Counted from the stretch's first letter, positions 26,001 to 35,593 are shown. The stretch: 64,000 nucleotides of DNA from Butyricimonas synergistica DSM 23225 (GCF_000379665.1 NZ_KB903369.1:62202-126201), one strand, 5' to 3'. Notes: a model not told the origin generated them from the sequence alone. A program made the numbers and translations.

Positions 26001-26455
26001 CCAAAGTGCAGGGTGCTTTCGGGTTGAACGTACAGTATAAAAACATCTTCTTGTATGCCAGCTTCCTGTATGAATTTGGCGGGGATGTTTACAACGAGAC
26101 CTTGGCAACCAAAATTGAAGGCGTGGACTTGTATAGCACGAATGCAGATCGCCGGGTATTTTCCCAGCGGTGGCAAAAACCGGGAGATAAAGCAAAGTTC
26201 AAATCCATTCAGATTAATAACGTGGCAACCCGGTCGACATCGAGATTCGTGCAGACGAACAACACGATAAAATTCAATTCGTTGACCGTGGGTTATGATT
26301 TCGATGCCGAATGGATGAGAAAGATCGGTTTGGGAATGTTACGGGCACAATTCAGTATGAAGGATATAGCGAACATCAGTAACGTGAGGCAAGAGCGCGG
26401 GTTATCTTATCCTTTTGCCCGGACATTTGATTTCGCTTTAAATATAAGTTTTTAA
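23042..26455 (+). CDS. SusC-like TonB-dependent receptor with STN domain, system 2
   Basis: A 1137-residue outer-membrane transporter. The signal peptide is internal to a long N-terminus (MKLTLFMCCFFVLASFG from about residue 23). The STN domain is at about 45-118 (VSMSLGKTTIKEALTEFQRM), the carboxypeptidase-regulatory-like domain at about 135-215 (VRGVVKDEKGVTMPGVTVLI), then the TonB-box-like DVVVTGYA, the plug (FYIRGQSGIGTKELDKTN; DAAATAIYGSRAANGVIVIE) and the barrel ending in LNISF. The plug contains an insertion around TKELDKTNLKSNPNAP, seen in a subset of the family. The SusD partner starts 12 bases after its stop. By family knowledge it imports ligand and signals through FecR to sigma 2. 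Confidence 0.95.
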   Translation: MKKSRKYRPVILKSRWNKICTIMKLTLFMCCFFVLASFGNSLSQQRVSMSLGKTTIKEALTEFQRMTNMIVIYSDDNFEVTREVVANFKDVELDVFLKELLKGSGMTYKLMEDYILIMPSKVSVADSLNQLKKYVVRGVVKDEKGVTMPGVTVLIKETKVGVATDVDGKFELTTTDSSKLVLVFSFIGMKTTEVKYTGQKLINVTMQEDVGELEDVVVTGYANVRKTSFTGNSVQVNKEELMRVSSRNVVDALQVFDPSLRVMLNNEMGSDPNTLPEFYIRGQSGIGTKELDKTNLKSNPNAPVFILDGFEVSLEKVYDMDMNRIESMTILKDAAATAIYGSRAANGVIVIESVAPRAGKLNVSYNLVTSLTAPDLSDYNLMNAREKIEAEEAAKFYVPKENASSSEMNRLEQERLSKWDRVNEGVNTYWLGQPLQNQFNHKHSLYIDGGSENIRLGVDLKYDIQGGVMKESGRDKMGVGFYVDYRLKKLQVKNYITYDEVKAKASPYGNFKDYAEKLPYDKFKDDQGHYVRRLQQEDGRNGWHAPAGNLVNPLYEAKELSNFSKSTYNEITNNLSVNWYLLDNLQIKGQFTISKKNSLAEDFLDPLSGEFLTDAQYPGRLTQNKSDEIRINTNLFANYVNQFGKNNLNVSLGLNTVERRYESSSSVFEGFPSGHLHSPQYAAKEARKASFSDNHTRLFGTFFALNYTYDDIYLLDVSCRLDGSSEFGADKKFAPFWSGGVGLNVHKYEFMKENDLFSTLRFRITYGQTGKVNFPAYAAKHSYDLLEDWYDTGSGAILKYYGNRKLKWEVTNEFDVGMNVGLLKERIILKFDYYNKVTKDLITPVTVQTSTGFTSYNDNVGEIENRGVELDLRVNAIRQKDLSVVVYGNLAHNRNKILKISESLKAYNARIDEEFAQYEANGALRKDQAFAKPLLKYVEGGSLNSIFGMKSLGINPADGDEIFERSNGTITYTWFSPDQQIIGNKEPKVQGAFGLNVQYKNIFLYASFLYEFGGDVYNETLATKIEGVDLYSTNADRRVFSQRWQKPGDKAKFKSIQINNVATRSTSRFVQTNNTIKFNSLTVGYDFDAEWMRKIGLGMLRAQFSMKDIANISNVRQERGLSYPFARTFDFALNISF

Positions 26456-26467
26456 AAACGGAAAATT

Positions 26468-27931
26468 ATGAAAGAATATCGATATATAGGTATCCTATTT
26501 CTGGCAATCATCGGTTTTACGTCATGTAACAAATGGTTGGAAATAGATCCGAAAGATCAAGTCGTGGATGAAAATCTATTTGAAGATTACCGCGGGTTCA
26601 GAAATGCATTGAATGGAATTTATACTTCTTTGGCAACTTCCGAACTTTACGGTCGGGAATTGAGCTGGGGACTGGCGAGTGTGTTGGGACAGGATTATAT
26701 GGCAGGAGAAGGAGATTACACCTACCAGGCCGCACAACGTTATAATTACGAGTACGCAAGTTTGAAATCAAGACTGGCTACCATGTGGTCAACGGCTTAC
26801 AATATTATAGCCAACTGCAATAAATTGATTGAAGAAACGGAAAAACAGGATGCCTCCTTTTTCTTGTACGGGGAAGAAGAAAAGGGGATCATACTGGGCG
26901 AAGCGTTAGCTGTCCGGGCTTTGCTTCATTTCGACCTGTGTCGCCTATTTGCCCCGGCTCCTGCTCTAAATGACAAGAAAGGCTATATGCCTTATCGGAT
27001 GAATTATTCCGTGGAGATTGCATCGAAGTGGAGTGCCGATCAAGTATTGCAACAAGTGGCGAAAGATTTGCTTCGGGCGAAAGATCTGGTGGCACCCAAT
27101 GACACGATCTTGAATCGTAATATGCTATTAAATACAAGTACCGTGCGTTTGAATGGCAGTGGGGCTGTCGGAGGTACATTTTTCGGTTATCGGGGCGTCC
27201 GGTTGAACTATGTGGCAATAAACGGATTGTTAGCTCGGGTCTATATGTATGCCGGTGATTATACGAATGCAAAACATTATGCCGAATACGTGTACAATAA
27301 GTATGCTCCGGATGAAGATGATAACACGAGTGAAAGATGGGGATTCTCGACGGTAAGTGAGACAACTGCGAAAGGGAAATTTTCCAGTGATATGCTTTTC
27401 GGGCTATCGAATAAGAATCTGGTGACAGATATTGCGAATTTGGTGGCAACCTTTGGAAGACCGTTATATCTGAATGGAATCAAATCTTCTCTCGAGAATA
27501 AAGATCAGGATGATTACAGGTGGAAACTGATATATAGTGACGGTGGGAACGAGAAATGTGTGAAATGGGATGGAACCGGGGTTGCCGGCGAAGACTTGAG
27601 CGATAGGGATTATTCCATTATCCCCGTGATTCGATTGAGCGAGATATTTTACATTCTGACAGAATGCTACGTGAAGGATGGAAATGCAACCGGGGCGGCG
27701 GAAATATTAAACGAAGTGCGTAAACATCGGGGAGAATCAAGAGAGATTGCCGCCGTATCAAATGACGTGTTGGAAGATTTGCATGGAGAGATCAGGAAAG
27801 AATACATGACCGAAGGCCAGACCTTTTTCTTCTATAAACGTTTGAATCAACCTATTCGGGTAGGAATAGGAGTAATTCCCGTGGGAGATAAATTTGTCAT
27901 TCCCACGCCGGATAGTGAAGATGTCTATTAA
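26468..27931 (+). CDS. SusD-like surface lipoprotein, system 2
   Basis: A 487-residue RagB/SusD-family lipoprotein (leader MKEYRYIGILFLAIIGF, lipobox TSC). Family hallmarks are the N-terminal KWLEIDPKDQVVDENLFED, the helical middle with ILGEALAVRALLHFDLCRLF, and a C-terminal part with VIRLSEIFYILTECYV and LHGEIRKEYMTEGQTFFFYK. It should cover the barrel at 23042 and bind the imported compound. It is within the operon, 11 bases before the DUF4843-like lipoprotein gene. Confidence 0.94.
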   Translation: MKEYRYIGILFLAIIGFTSCNKWLEIDPKDQVVDENLFEDYRGFRNALNGIYTSLATSELYGRELSWGLASVLGQDYMAGEGDYTYQAAQRYNYEYASLKSRLATMWSTAYNIIANCNKLIEETEKQDASFFLYGEEEKGIILGEALAVRALLHFDLCRLFAPAPALNDKKGYMPYRMNYSVEIASKWSADQVLQQVAKDLLRAKDLVAPNDTILNRNMLLNTSTVRLNGSGAVGGTFFGYRGVRLNYVAINGLLARVYMYAGDYTNAKHYAEYVYNKYAPDEDDNTSERWGFSTVSETTAKGKFSSDMLFGLSNKNLVTDIANLVATFGRPLYLNGIKSSLENKDQDDYRWKLIYSDGGNEKCVKWDGTGVAGEDLSDRDYSIIPVIRLSEIFYILTECYVKDGNATGAAEILNEVRKHRGESREIAAVSNDVLEDLHGEIRKEYMTEGQTFFFYKRLNQPIRVGIGVIPVGDKFVIPTPDSEDVY

Positions 27932-27942
27932 TTTAAAATCGA

Positions 27943-28662
27943 ATGAATATGAGATACATTATATGGTATATAATTACAGTTCTGTGTTTGACAGCTTGCT
28001 CAAAGGTTGAGGTGGACACCTACCATGCACAGAGGTACGTCCAATTCACCCGGTTGTATACGGACACCGTTACACTTTCATTCCGTTTTTATCCGGGAGT
28101 GACAGAGATACGAGTACCTTTGGAAGTGAAACTGATAGGAGATTTGCTGGATAAGCCTGCCGCAATAAACTTGGTAGTCGATAAAGAAAATTTGACCGCA
28201 ACATCCGATATATACGGTTGGGATGAACAAGTGTTGTTCAAGGCGAATCAATCTAAAGACACGGTGTATCTGATACTGAAAAAGTCAGGAATCCAGGAGG
28301 GGGACCAGAATACTTACACGGTCGTCGTGGATATCGAAAATGGAAATGAGTTATTGATGGGAGAGATAAATTACACCCAGCGTGTATTCCGGGTAAACAA
28401 TGTGCTCAGCCGACCGGATTGGTGGACGGCAGAAGTCGTAAAATCTTACTTGGGTGCTTATTCGGACGTGAAATATCAGACTTTTATCGATCATGTCTAT
28501 ACCGGAGATTTCGAGATGAACGGAGATGCTTTGACCGATGCAGCTAAGGGAAGCCTCCGTGCATACGCTATCCAGTTTAAAAACTTTCTGAAGCGGCAAA
28601 ATCCTCCTATCATGGACGGGAATGTCGAAATGTTATCGACCGTACCTGTGATCGGTTCCTGA
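27943..28662 (+). CDS. DUF4843-like lipoprotein
   Basis: A 239-residue lipoprotein (lipobox LTAC, Cys20 of the longer start; MRYIIWYIITVLCL may be the real beginning). The beta-rich body (VQFTRLYTDTVTLSFRFYPG, IRVPLEVKLIGDLLD) and the C-terminal block (WWTAEVVKSYLGAYSDVKYQ) match the pattern I associate with DUF4843 lipoproteins, which are found after SusD genes. They are taken to be surface accessory proteins; no activity is known. The gene lies between susD and a PKD-like lipoprotein in the same operon. Confidence 0.8.
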   Translation: MNMRYIIWYIITVLCLTACSKVEVDTYHAQRYVQFTRLYTDTVTLSFRFYPGVTEIRVPLEVKLIGDLLDKPAAINLVVDKENLTATSDIYGWDEQVLFKANQSKDTVYLILKKSGIQEGDQNTYTVVVDIENGNELLMGEINYTQRVFRVNNVLSRPDWWTAEVVKSYLGAYSDVKYQTFIDHVYTGDFEMNGDALTDAAKGSLRAYAIQFKNFLKRQNPPIMDGNVEMLSTVPVIGS

Positions 28663-28704
28663 TGCCGGAATGATTCGGATTGTATAATATAAAATGAAAG
28701 AGAT

Positions 28705-30222
28705 ATGAAAATTAGATTAAATATATTCGTGCTGATTTGCGGAATGCTTTTGTCTTCTTGTTTTGATGATAAGGGCAACTACGATTACAAGATTCCGGCA
28801 ACTCAAATATTGGAAATCGATCTGGGGCAAACAGGGACATTTCAAGCAGTCATGGGAGAGTCTATCAAGATTTATCCGAAATTGACTTATAGTAACGAAC
28901 AGGATACCAATCGTTTTGATTTTGAATGGAGAATGAGTGGAGAGTTGTATTCCACGGATCGGGAGCTGGAGTATTTTGGAAAGGCTATCGGTTCCGAATG
29001 GGGTATTTTTAGCGTTATCGACCGGGAAACGGGGATGCGTAAAGACAAGCAATTTGTCATCGCTGTATCCTCTATATTCTCAAATGGTTGGACGATTCTG
29101 ACGAAAGATGGAAATCAATCGCAAATCAGCATGGTAATTAGCAAATACGTGAATGGTGCGTATGAATATACCCCTTATCGGGATGTGTTTTATAATAACG
29201 GCGAGGAAATGGGAAGCGATCCCGTTAAACTGGAAAATCACACGCCCGAGATATTGGTAATACAGCACGGGGGACGAGGAGCTGTCGAATTAAGTGGTAA
29301 TACATTAAGCCCAGTTGTCTTTCTGGAAGACGAGTTTTTGAACGGGCAGGTCCCGGAAAATTTTGTCCCGATAGATGCCTATTATAATACGAACGTAAAC
29401 ATCCTGTTGAGTCAGGACGGACAACTGTATATGCGTTATTCGGGGGTAGCCAACCATGTTGCCCCGTACAATAATGAACCCATGAATATGAATATCGGGG
29501 GAAAGTCTTCCCATGTTTCCCGGTTGATTAAACCTAGAGCCGGTTTCTGGCCGGATCAGATCTTAGTACATGATTCGAAAAATAATCGCTTGTTGTGCCT
29601 TGCGACAAATAGTTATGTCACGGGAGGAAGTTTTCAGGATATTCCGGATGGGGACTATAATTATCCCACCCCGTACACGAAGTTAAGTGACATGGGTACG
29701 ATGGAACTGGTGTACGCCACGGGTACGATGCCTGGGGCTGGCGGGATGGGATATTTTATGGTATTGAAAGATCCGCAGGCACAAACGTACTATTGCCAAC
29801 GATTTAATATCACGCAGAATGCGGCAACCGATGTGTTCACCCTTACCGCCACGCAGGCACGGGTCGGTTTCGAACGAGGAGATGCGGTGCTGACCGAGAA
29901 AAGCCAGTTTGTCTACTTCCCGACTAACGGTTATGTATTATTTACGGCAGGAGCGGCGAACGACCAGCTTTATTTTTACAATTCGACCGCTCCTCTCATT
30001 GCAGCAAAACTGGTGAAAGGATTTGAGGGTATTGAGATAAAGGCTTTGAGAATTGAAAACTTGATTTCCGTGTCGAAAGTAGGCTTGGGGCTTGGTAATG
30101 GTGATTTTGTGTTGATAGACGTTCCGTATAACTTCCACACCAACGTGGTCTATAACGAGTTATGTAGGTTTAACTTTGGGGAAATTGCGGATGTTTGCCA
30201 TAAACCGAATTATTTTCAATAG
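28705..30222 (+). CDS. PKD-like family surface lipoprotein
   Basis: A 505-residue lipoprotein (leader MKIRLNIFVLICGMLL, lipobox SSC). The N-terminal 110 residues form an Ig/PKD-like domain (DLGQTGTFQAVMGESIKIYP; FDFEWRM), and the rest looks like a beta-propeller-type repeat region (GWTILTKDGNQSQISM; NILLSQDGQLYMR; LVYATGTMPGAGGMG). This arrangement is typical of PKD-like family lipoproteins next to SusCD and DUF4843 genes. It probably helps bind the substrate at the cell surface. A 112-base gap containing a hairpin separates it from the first metalloprotease. Confidence 0.82.
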   Translation: MKIRLNIFVLICGMLLSSCFDDKGNYDYKIPATQILEIDLGQTGTFQAVMGESIKIYPKLTYSNEQDTNRFDFEWRMSGELYSTDRELEYFGKAIGSEWGIFSVIDRETGMRKDKQFVIAVSSIFSNGWTILTKDGNQSQISMVISKYVNGAYEYTPYRDVFYNNGEEMGSDPVKLENHTPEILVIQHGGRGAVELSGNTLSPVVFLEDEFLNGQVPENFVPIDAYYNTNVNILLSQDGQLYMRYSGVANHVAPYNNEPMNMNIGGKSSHVSRLIKPRAGFWPDQILVHDSKNNRLLCLATNSYVTGGSFQDIPDGDYNYPTPYTKLSDMGTMELVYATGTMPGAGGMGYFMVLKDPQAQTYYCQRFNITQNAATDVFTLTATQARVGFERGDAVLTEKSQFVYFPTNGYVLFTAGAANDQLYFYNSTAPLIAAKLVKGFEGIEIKALRIENLISVSKVGLGLGNGDFVLIDVPYNFHTNVVYNELCRFNFGEIADVCHKPNYFQ

Positions 30223-30249
30223 ATAGATTTTAATGTTTGTTTCTTGGGT

Positions 30250-30274
30250 AGAGGGCGTGTTTTACACGTCCTCT
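30250..30274 (+). other. Hairpin before the system 2 metalloproteases
   Basis: AGAGGGCGTGT (30250-30260) pairs with ACACGTCCTCT (30264-30274), with one G-U pair and a TTT loop. It resembles the GTGTTTTGACAC hairpins at 1814 and 52330 but lacks their conserved tail. No T-run follows, so read-through into the protease genes is likely. Confidence 0.5.
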
Positions 30275-30334
30275 CGGGAAACGCATACCATATCGGATGT
30301 TATTGTAAAGTGTAAATCATTAAAATAGTTTTTT

Positions 30335-32959
30335 ATGAAAAACAGATTATTCGTAGTATTGTTATTACTACTCATGCCTTATCTCGTCGAAGCAAGAAAG
30401 AAAAAAGTGGTTGCAGAGATTAAAGAGAAAAAACAAGAGACCCCTTACCAGAAATTTTTTAAAGGGAAAAAATGTGAAACGAAAAAAGGGCTATTCACGC
30501 TCCACAAAATGGATGGGAAAATCTATTTTGAACTTCCGTTGACACTCATGGAGCGGGATATGTTACTAGGCTCTACCGTGAGTGAGATCACCGACAACCA
30601 ATTTGCTAACGTGGGAGAGAAACCGTTTTACCCCCAGCACGTGATATTCACGAAAATGGATTCCATGGTGAATCTATGTTCGGTCAACACGGATTACGTG
30701 TCGGAGGATCCGCTGCTGGCAGAGAGGATCAGGATTAGTAAAAAACCGGCAGTGATGATGCGTTTTCCTATAAAAGTGTATTCGGAAGACAGCACGGCGG
30801 TGGTAATTGATATTACAGATTTTCTGTTGGACGACCGGGAAGGGATGCACCCGTTCTCTCCGTATGCCATTGCTCTAGGCAGAAGATGGATTGAGAAAGA
30901 ATTCAAAAAAAACAATTCGTTTATCACCGACATCAAGGCATTCGAGGATAACGTGAGTGTCCGTTCCTCCTTGGGCTACGTGGTTAGCTTGCGGGATAAG
31001 CAATATTATTATCTCTACAAAGTTCCTTTCACGGCAGTTATGACCCGGAGTTTCATCCTCTTGCCGGAAAAAAGCGAGGCAATGCGTCCTCGTATAGCTG
31101 ATCCTCGCGTTAATATCTTCTATCAATATCAATCGGAATTCACGAATGAACCTCGTGGAATGAAGCCTCTCTACTATGCTAATCGTTGGCGGGTGGAGCC
31201 GAGTGACGAAGTGAAATACCGGAATGGAGAGTTAGTTGAACCCAAAAAGCCGATCGTGTTCTACGTGGATAATGCTTTTCCTGAAAGCTGGCGGAAATAC
31301 ATCAAGGCAGGCATCGAAGAATGGAATGCCGCTTTTGAGCAGATCGGATTTAAAAACGTCGTGCGTGCTGTCGATTTCCCGACGGATGACCCCGAGTTCG
31401 ATCCGGATAACCTGAAATACTCTTGTGTTCGTTATTCTCCCTCGTGGGTGGCGAATGCCATGGGACCCTCGTGGACAGATCCGAGAACGGGCGAAATCGT
31501 GAATGCTTCCGTGTACGTCTATCACAATATGTTGCAACTCGTGCAGAACTGGCGATTCCTCCACACGGCACAGGCGGATGCTGACGTGCGTTCCGTGAAT
31601 ATGCCGGAAGAAATTATCGGGGATTGCATTCGCTACGTCATTGCTCATGAAGTGGGGCATTGTCTCGGTTTCATGCACAATATGTCGGCTTCGGCAGCGA
31701 TCCCGGTAGATTCCTTGCGTTCCCCGTCATTTACTCAAAAACACGGGACAACTTATTCTATCATGGATTATGCTCGTAATAATTATGTGGCACAACCCGG
31801 GGATAAGGAAAGAGGTGTAAAATTAACGCCTCCCCGTTTAGGCTTGTATGATTATTTCTCTGTTAAGTGGTCATATACCCCGCTCTTGGATGCTAAAACA
31901 TCTAAAGAAGAAGTGCCTGTTCTGGATCGTTGGATTAGTGAAAAATCAGGAGACCCGATCTATCGTTACGGGAAACAACAACTGCGTGGGCATCTTGATC
32001 CGACTTCTTTTGAGGAGGACTTGGGAGATGATGCGGTGAAAGCGGCAGGTTACGGGGTAAAAAACCTGAAATACATACTGGAAAATTTGAACACATGGGT
32101 TGGTGAAGAGGATCGGGATTATGCGTTTCGCAAACAAATGTACAACGAGGTATTGTACCAGTATATGCGTTACATAAATCACGTGATTGCCAATATTGGC
32201 GGTATCTATCTATATGAACGCTACGATGGCGACAAATGGCCAGCTTATACCCCGGTTCCGAAAGAACAGCAAAGGCGGGCAACTCGTTTTATTCTGAACG
32301 AATTGAAAGATCTATCCTGGCTGGATAACGAGGAACTGCTCAAAGGTTTTGATCTGCAGGGTAATATATCCACGAATATCGAGGATGCCATCTTCAAAGG
32401 ATTGGTTGGACGCCAACGGTTAGTGGCTATTGCGGCGGATAAAGCCGGAAAGGATGCTTACGGGCGTACTGATCTTTGGGATGACATTGCGGATTTCGTG
32501 TGGAAGCCTACTCGGCAGGGCAAAACTTTAACAAACGTGGAAAAGAAATTACAAATCAGATTACTTGCCCATCTGCTCAATTCTTCCGGTGCCGCAACCA
32601 AGACGATGAGTGGCAGTTCTTTGGCTATTGCTGCGGCGGAAGCGATGGTCGAAATCCCGGAATGCATCAAGGCTCAAAGCCGAGCCGTGTATGGTGTGTT
32701 GCCGGAAAGCGTGATGGGAATCTTCACGAATCGGGAGAGTGAACAACAGGCGATGCGGGACATTGACCCTGCAGAACAGATGGGTTTTGGTTTTTACGTG
32801 AGCGTGGTGGACGTATCCGAACCGATAGAGCATATTTATTTCGAAAAGCTAAAACAGGCTCACGAATTATTGAAGAGCAAAGCGGGTACGGGTTCTGCCG
32901 ACACAAGACGGCATTACCAACTGTTACTTTACAAAATCGGGCAAGCGTTAAACAATTAA
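30335..32959 (+). CDS. Secreted zinc-dependent metalloprotease, system 2 (intact)
   Basis: An 874-residue exported protease of the same family as the genes at 16684 and 53673. The leader is MKNRLFVVLLLLLMPYLVEA. N-terminal DUF5118/DUF5117-type domains are followed by the catalytic domain with HEVGHCLGFMH (His438, Glu439, His442, His448) and the Met-turn-like SIMDYA (Met477). All zinc ligands are present. The lysine-rich start of the mature protein (RKKKVVAEIKEKK) recurs in the paralogues. It lies 9 bases before a paralogue that lost the active site, so the two are co-expressed. It probably digests protein or peptide ligands of system 2. Confidence 0.92.
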   Translation: MKNRLFVVLLLLLMPYLVEARKKKVVAEIKEKKQETPYQKFFKGKKCETKKGLFTLHKMDGKIYFELPLTLMERDMLLGSTVSEITDNQFANVGEKPFYPQHVIFTKMDSMVNLCSVNTDYVSEDPLLAERIRISKKPAVMMRFPIKVYSEDSTAVVIDITDFLLDDREGMHPFSPYAIALGRRWIEKEFKKNNSFITDIKAFEDNVSVRSSLGYVVSLRDKQYYYLYKVPFTAVMTRSFILLPEKSEAMRPRIADPRVNIFYQYQSEFTNEPRGMKPLYYANRWRVEPSDEVKYRNGELVEPKKPIVFYVDNAFPESWRKYIKAGIEEWNAAFEQIGFKNVVRAVDFPTDDPEFDPDNLKYSCVRYSPSWVANAMGPSWTDPRTGEIVNASVYVYHNMLQLVQNWRFLHTAQADADVRSVNMPEEIIGDCIRYVIAHEVGHCLGFMHNMSASAAIPVDSLRSPSFTQKHGTTYSIMDYARNNYVAQPGDKERGVKLTPPRLGLYDYFSVKWSYTPLLDAKTSKEEVPVLDRWISEKSGDPIYRYGKQQLRGHLDPTSFEEDLGDDAVKAAGYGVKNLKYILENLNTWVGEEDRDYAFRKQMYNEVLYQYMRYINHVIANIGGIYLYERYDGDKWPAYTPVPKEQQRRATRFILNELKDLSWLDNEELLKGFDLQGNISTNIEDAIFKGLVGRQRLVAIAADKAGKDAYGRTDLWDDIADFVWKPTRQGKTLTNVEKKLQIRLLAHLLNSSGAATKTMSGSSLAIAAAEAMVEIPECIKAQSRAVYGVLPESVMGIFTNRESEQQAMRDIDPAEQMGFGFYVSVVDVSEPIEHIYFEKLKQAHELLKSKAGTGSADTRRHYQLLLYKIGQALNN

Positions 32960-32968
32960 TGTTGAGGA

Positions 32969-35593
32969 ATGATGAAGAGTTTGATTTATATATTATCTCT
33001 TGTTTTCGTTTTAGGAGGATGGAGTCATGAACTTTCTGCTAAAAAGAGAAAGAAAACAACTGGAACGAAAGTCGAGAAAGAGGTGCTGACCCCTTACGAG
33101 AAATTGTTCAAGGGGAAAAATGTGACCACGACAAAAGGACTGATGACCGTCCACATGATGAACGGTAAAGCCTATGTCGAGTTTCCGGTAGCTTTACTGG
33201 GGAAAGATCTGTTATACTCGACCTCTATCGAGGAGATCAGCGACAACGGCGAAGGTATCGTGGGGCAATTCTCGGATGACGGGTGCGTATTCCGGTTCAC
33301 GAGAATGGATTCCATCCTGCATGCCCGCATGGTAGTCGTGAGTGAGCCGGTGAACGATAGCGGTGATCCGAACGTGATTTCGGCAATCGAGAAATCCAAA
33401 ATGCCGGGAGTCTACATGACGTTGAAGATTTTGGCATATACCCCGGATAGTAGCGCAATGGTGGTCGATATGACACAATTCCTTTTGGATCATATCAGGT
33501 ACGCTAGCCCTTTTCCTGGCATGGCGGGAAATTCCATGTTTGGCTTCATTTACCGGGATCACAAGTTTGATTTGAAAAACTCCCGTTTGAAAAACGTGAA
33601 AGCCTATCCTTCTACCGTGATGGCTACTTGTGAATTGTTCTATAAAGTAGATTATTACGTGTTGGGGACCCCGGGGCGTAAGGATGTACCCGTGACCTTA
33701 ACGGCGAATAAAATGTTGACCGTGTTGCCTGAACTCCCGATGACTCCCCGGATTGCCGATTCCCGTATCGGGGTAGCATTCGTGCATAAGTCAGGGGTTA
33801 ACGGGAAATTCGGGGCGATGGCTCCGGTATATTACACGAAGAGATGGCGGATAGAACCGTCGGATGTGGTTGCTTACGCCCAAGGAAAGTTGGTGGAACC
33901 CAAGAAACCGATCGTGATGTACATGGATACGCTGGTTCCTCAGGTATGGAAAAAATACGTGAAGGAAGGAATCGAAGCATGGAATGTTGCGTTCGAGAAG
34001 ATTGGTTTTAAAAATACGATACAGGTTAGGGAATTCCCGAAAAATGATCCGAACTTCAATGCGAATGACATCGCTCATTCTGTCATTCGCTATTCACCTT
34101 CTTGGTCGTATAATATGCAATACTCTATGTTAGTTGACCCTCGTACGGGCGAAATCTTGAATGCTTCCATTTACTTGCACAATAATGCGATTTCCGTTAT
34201 GCAAAGGGAGCGTGCCATGTACACGATGGCGTCGGACCCTTCCGTGAGATGCGCTCAAATCCCGGATGAATTGGCAGGACGCCTGATTCGTGCGAACGTG
34301 ATGCAGCAAATGGGCTTCAACCTGGGGCTTCTCCCGAATGTTGCGGCTTCCTATGCCTATCCGGTCGATTCGTTGCGTTCCGCTTCGTTTACCCGAAAGA
34401 ATGGAATTGCGGCTTCTGTGATGGACTATATACAATATAACTATGTAGCCCAACCCGAGGATGTGGAAAAAGGAGTCCTGTTGGAGGCGGAAGCGGTAGG
34501 TCCTTACGATCATTATGCCATCCGCTGGCTGTATCAGCCGATAGCCGGGGTGCATGGCGCACGGGAAGAAATACCCGTACTCGATCGTTGGATTGACGAG
34601 AAAGCGGGTGACCCCGTGTATCGCTACACGTTGAGGCAGTATCCCATGTTTGCGCTCGACCCTTCTGCCCTTACCGGGGATTTGGGGAATGATCCGGTTA
34701 AAGCGCTGGAATATTTCAAAAAGAATATAAAGCGTTACCAGGAAAACTTCCGCGAATGGTTCGCCGATAATGACCGGGATATGTGGTATCGGACTCTCTT
34801 GCTAGGACGTATCGGCTTCATCTTTAGAGGAAAATTGGGTAATGTTATCAGTCACGTGGGAGGAATCTACATGAACGAAGTGAAAGTGGGAGATGGCTTG
34901 CCCGCTTATCAGGTTGTCCCTAGGGAAAAGCAAAAAGAAATCGTGAAATATGTCATCGCCCAAGCAAAAGACATCGATTGGCTATACGATGCCGAAATAT
35001 CCAGGGAGTTTGAGGTCGGAACGGACTCAAGGGTACGCCGGAAAGATATTATCGGTTCTCTGTTAGGATGTATTGGGCGGTTAGCCGTATGTGTGGAGAA
35101 AGATCCGAATGCTTATTCACCGGAGGAACTGATAGATGACGTGTATCGGGAAGTGTGGAAACCAACGATAGTCGGACGTTCGTTGACAAAAGAAGATATC
35201 ATGTTGCAGCAAAGCTTGCTCGGGTCAATAGCTATGACTTCGCAAGCCGCATCCCCTGCTGGGACATTTGAAAGTACGAAACAGATAGCTGTCAATGGCG
35301 TATCCATTTCTAGGAACGAGAATGTGGAAGAAATTTATGCCCGTCTAGGTAATGAAGATTTGTCCGAATGGGCGAAATATTCCAAGGAGCCCGATTTTAT
35401 AGAAAAGTGTGGATTCTACCCGATGATGACCAAAATCGTGGCGAATCGTTATTCAAATGCGGCACTGTACTACGAGATGCTCTTGAAGACACGGCGCTTG
35501 ATCCGGGGTGCCGTGGGAAATGCAACCGAGGAAACAAAAGCTCATTACGAGTATATGCTTTATAAAATTGATAAGATGTTGAAAGACAAATAA
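32969..35593 (+). CDS. Catalytically dead metalloprotease paralogue (pseudoprotease)
   Basis: An 874-residue exported protein, the same length as its upstream neighbour and aligned with it along the whole sequence, including PRIADSRIGVAF, WNVAFEKIGFKNTI, YPVDSLRSASFTRKNG and the Met-turn-like SVMDYI. The zinc site is gone: where the neighbour has HEVGHCLGFMH, this protein has QQMGFNLGLLP (residues 446-456). His, Glu, His and the third His are replaced by Gln, Gln, Phe and Pro. The frame is otherwise clean with no stop, so it is kept under selection for something other than proteolysis. Binding the substrate, or pairing with the active protease, are the obvious ideas (inference). It ends system 2. 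Confidence 0.88.
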   Translation: MMKSLIYILSLVFVLGGWSHELSAKKRKKTTGTKVEKEVLTPYEKLFKGKNVTTTKGLMTVHMMNGKAYVEFPVALLGKDLLYSTSIEEISDNGEGIVGQFSDDGCVFRFTRMDSILHARMVVVSEPVNDSGDPNVISAIEKSKMPGVYMTLKILAYTPDSSAMVVDMTQFLLDHIRYASPFPGMAGNSMFGFIYRDHKFDLKNSRLKNVKAYPSTVMATCELFYKVDYYVLGTPGRKDVPVTLTANKMLTVLPELPMTPRIADSRIGVAFVHKSGVNGKFGAMAPVYYTKRWRIEPSDVVAYAQGKLVEPKKPIVMYMDTLVPQVWKKYVKEGIEAWNVAFEKIGFKNTIQVREFPKNDPNFNANDIAHSVIRYSPSWSYNMQYSMLVDPRTGEILNASIYLHNNAISVMQRERAMYTMASDPSVRCAQIPDELAGRLIRANVMQQMGFNLGLLPNVAASYAYPVDSLRSASFTRKNGIAASVMDYIQYNYVAQPEDVEKGVLLEAEAVGPYDHYAIRWLYQPIAGVHGAREEIPVLDRWIDEKAGDPVYRYTLRQYPMFALDPSALTGDLGNDPVKALEYFKKNIKRYQENFREWFADNDRDMWYRTLLLGRIGFIFRGKLGNVISHVGGIYMNEVKVGDGLPAYQVVPREKQKEIVKYVIAQAKDIDWLYDAEISREFEVGTDSRVRRKDIIGSLLGCIGRLAVCVEKDPNAYSPEELIDDVYREVWKPTIVGRSLTKEDIMLQQSLLGSIAMTSQAASPAGTFESTKQIAVNGVSISRNENVEEIYARLGNEDLSEWAKYSKEPDFIEKCGFYPMMTKIVANRYSNAALYYEMLLKTRRLIRGAVGNATEETKAHYEYMLYKIDKMLKDK

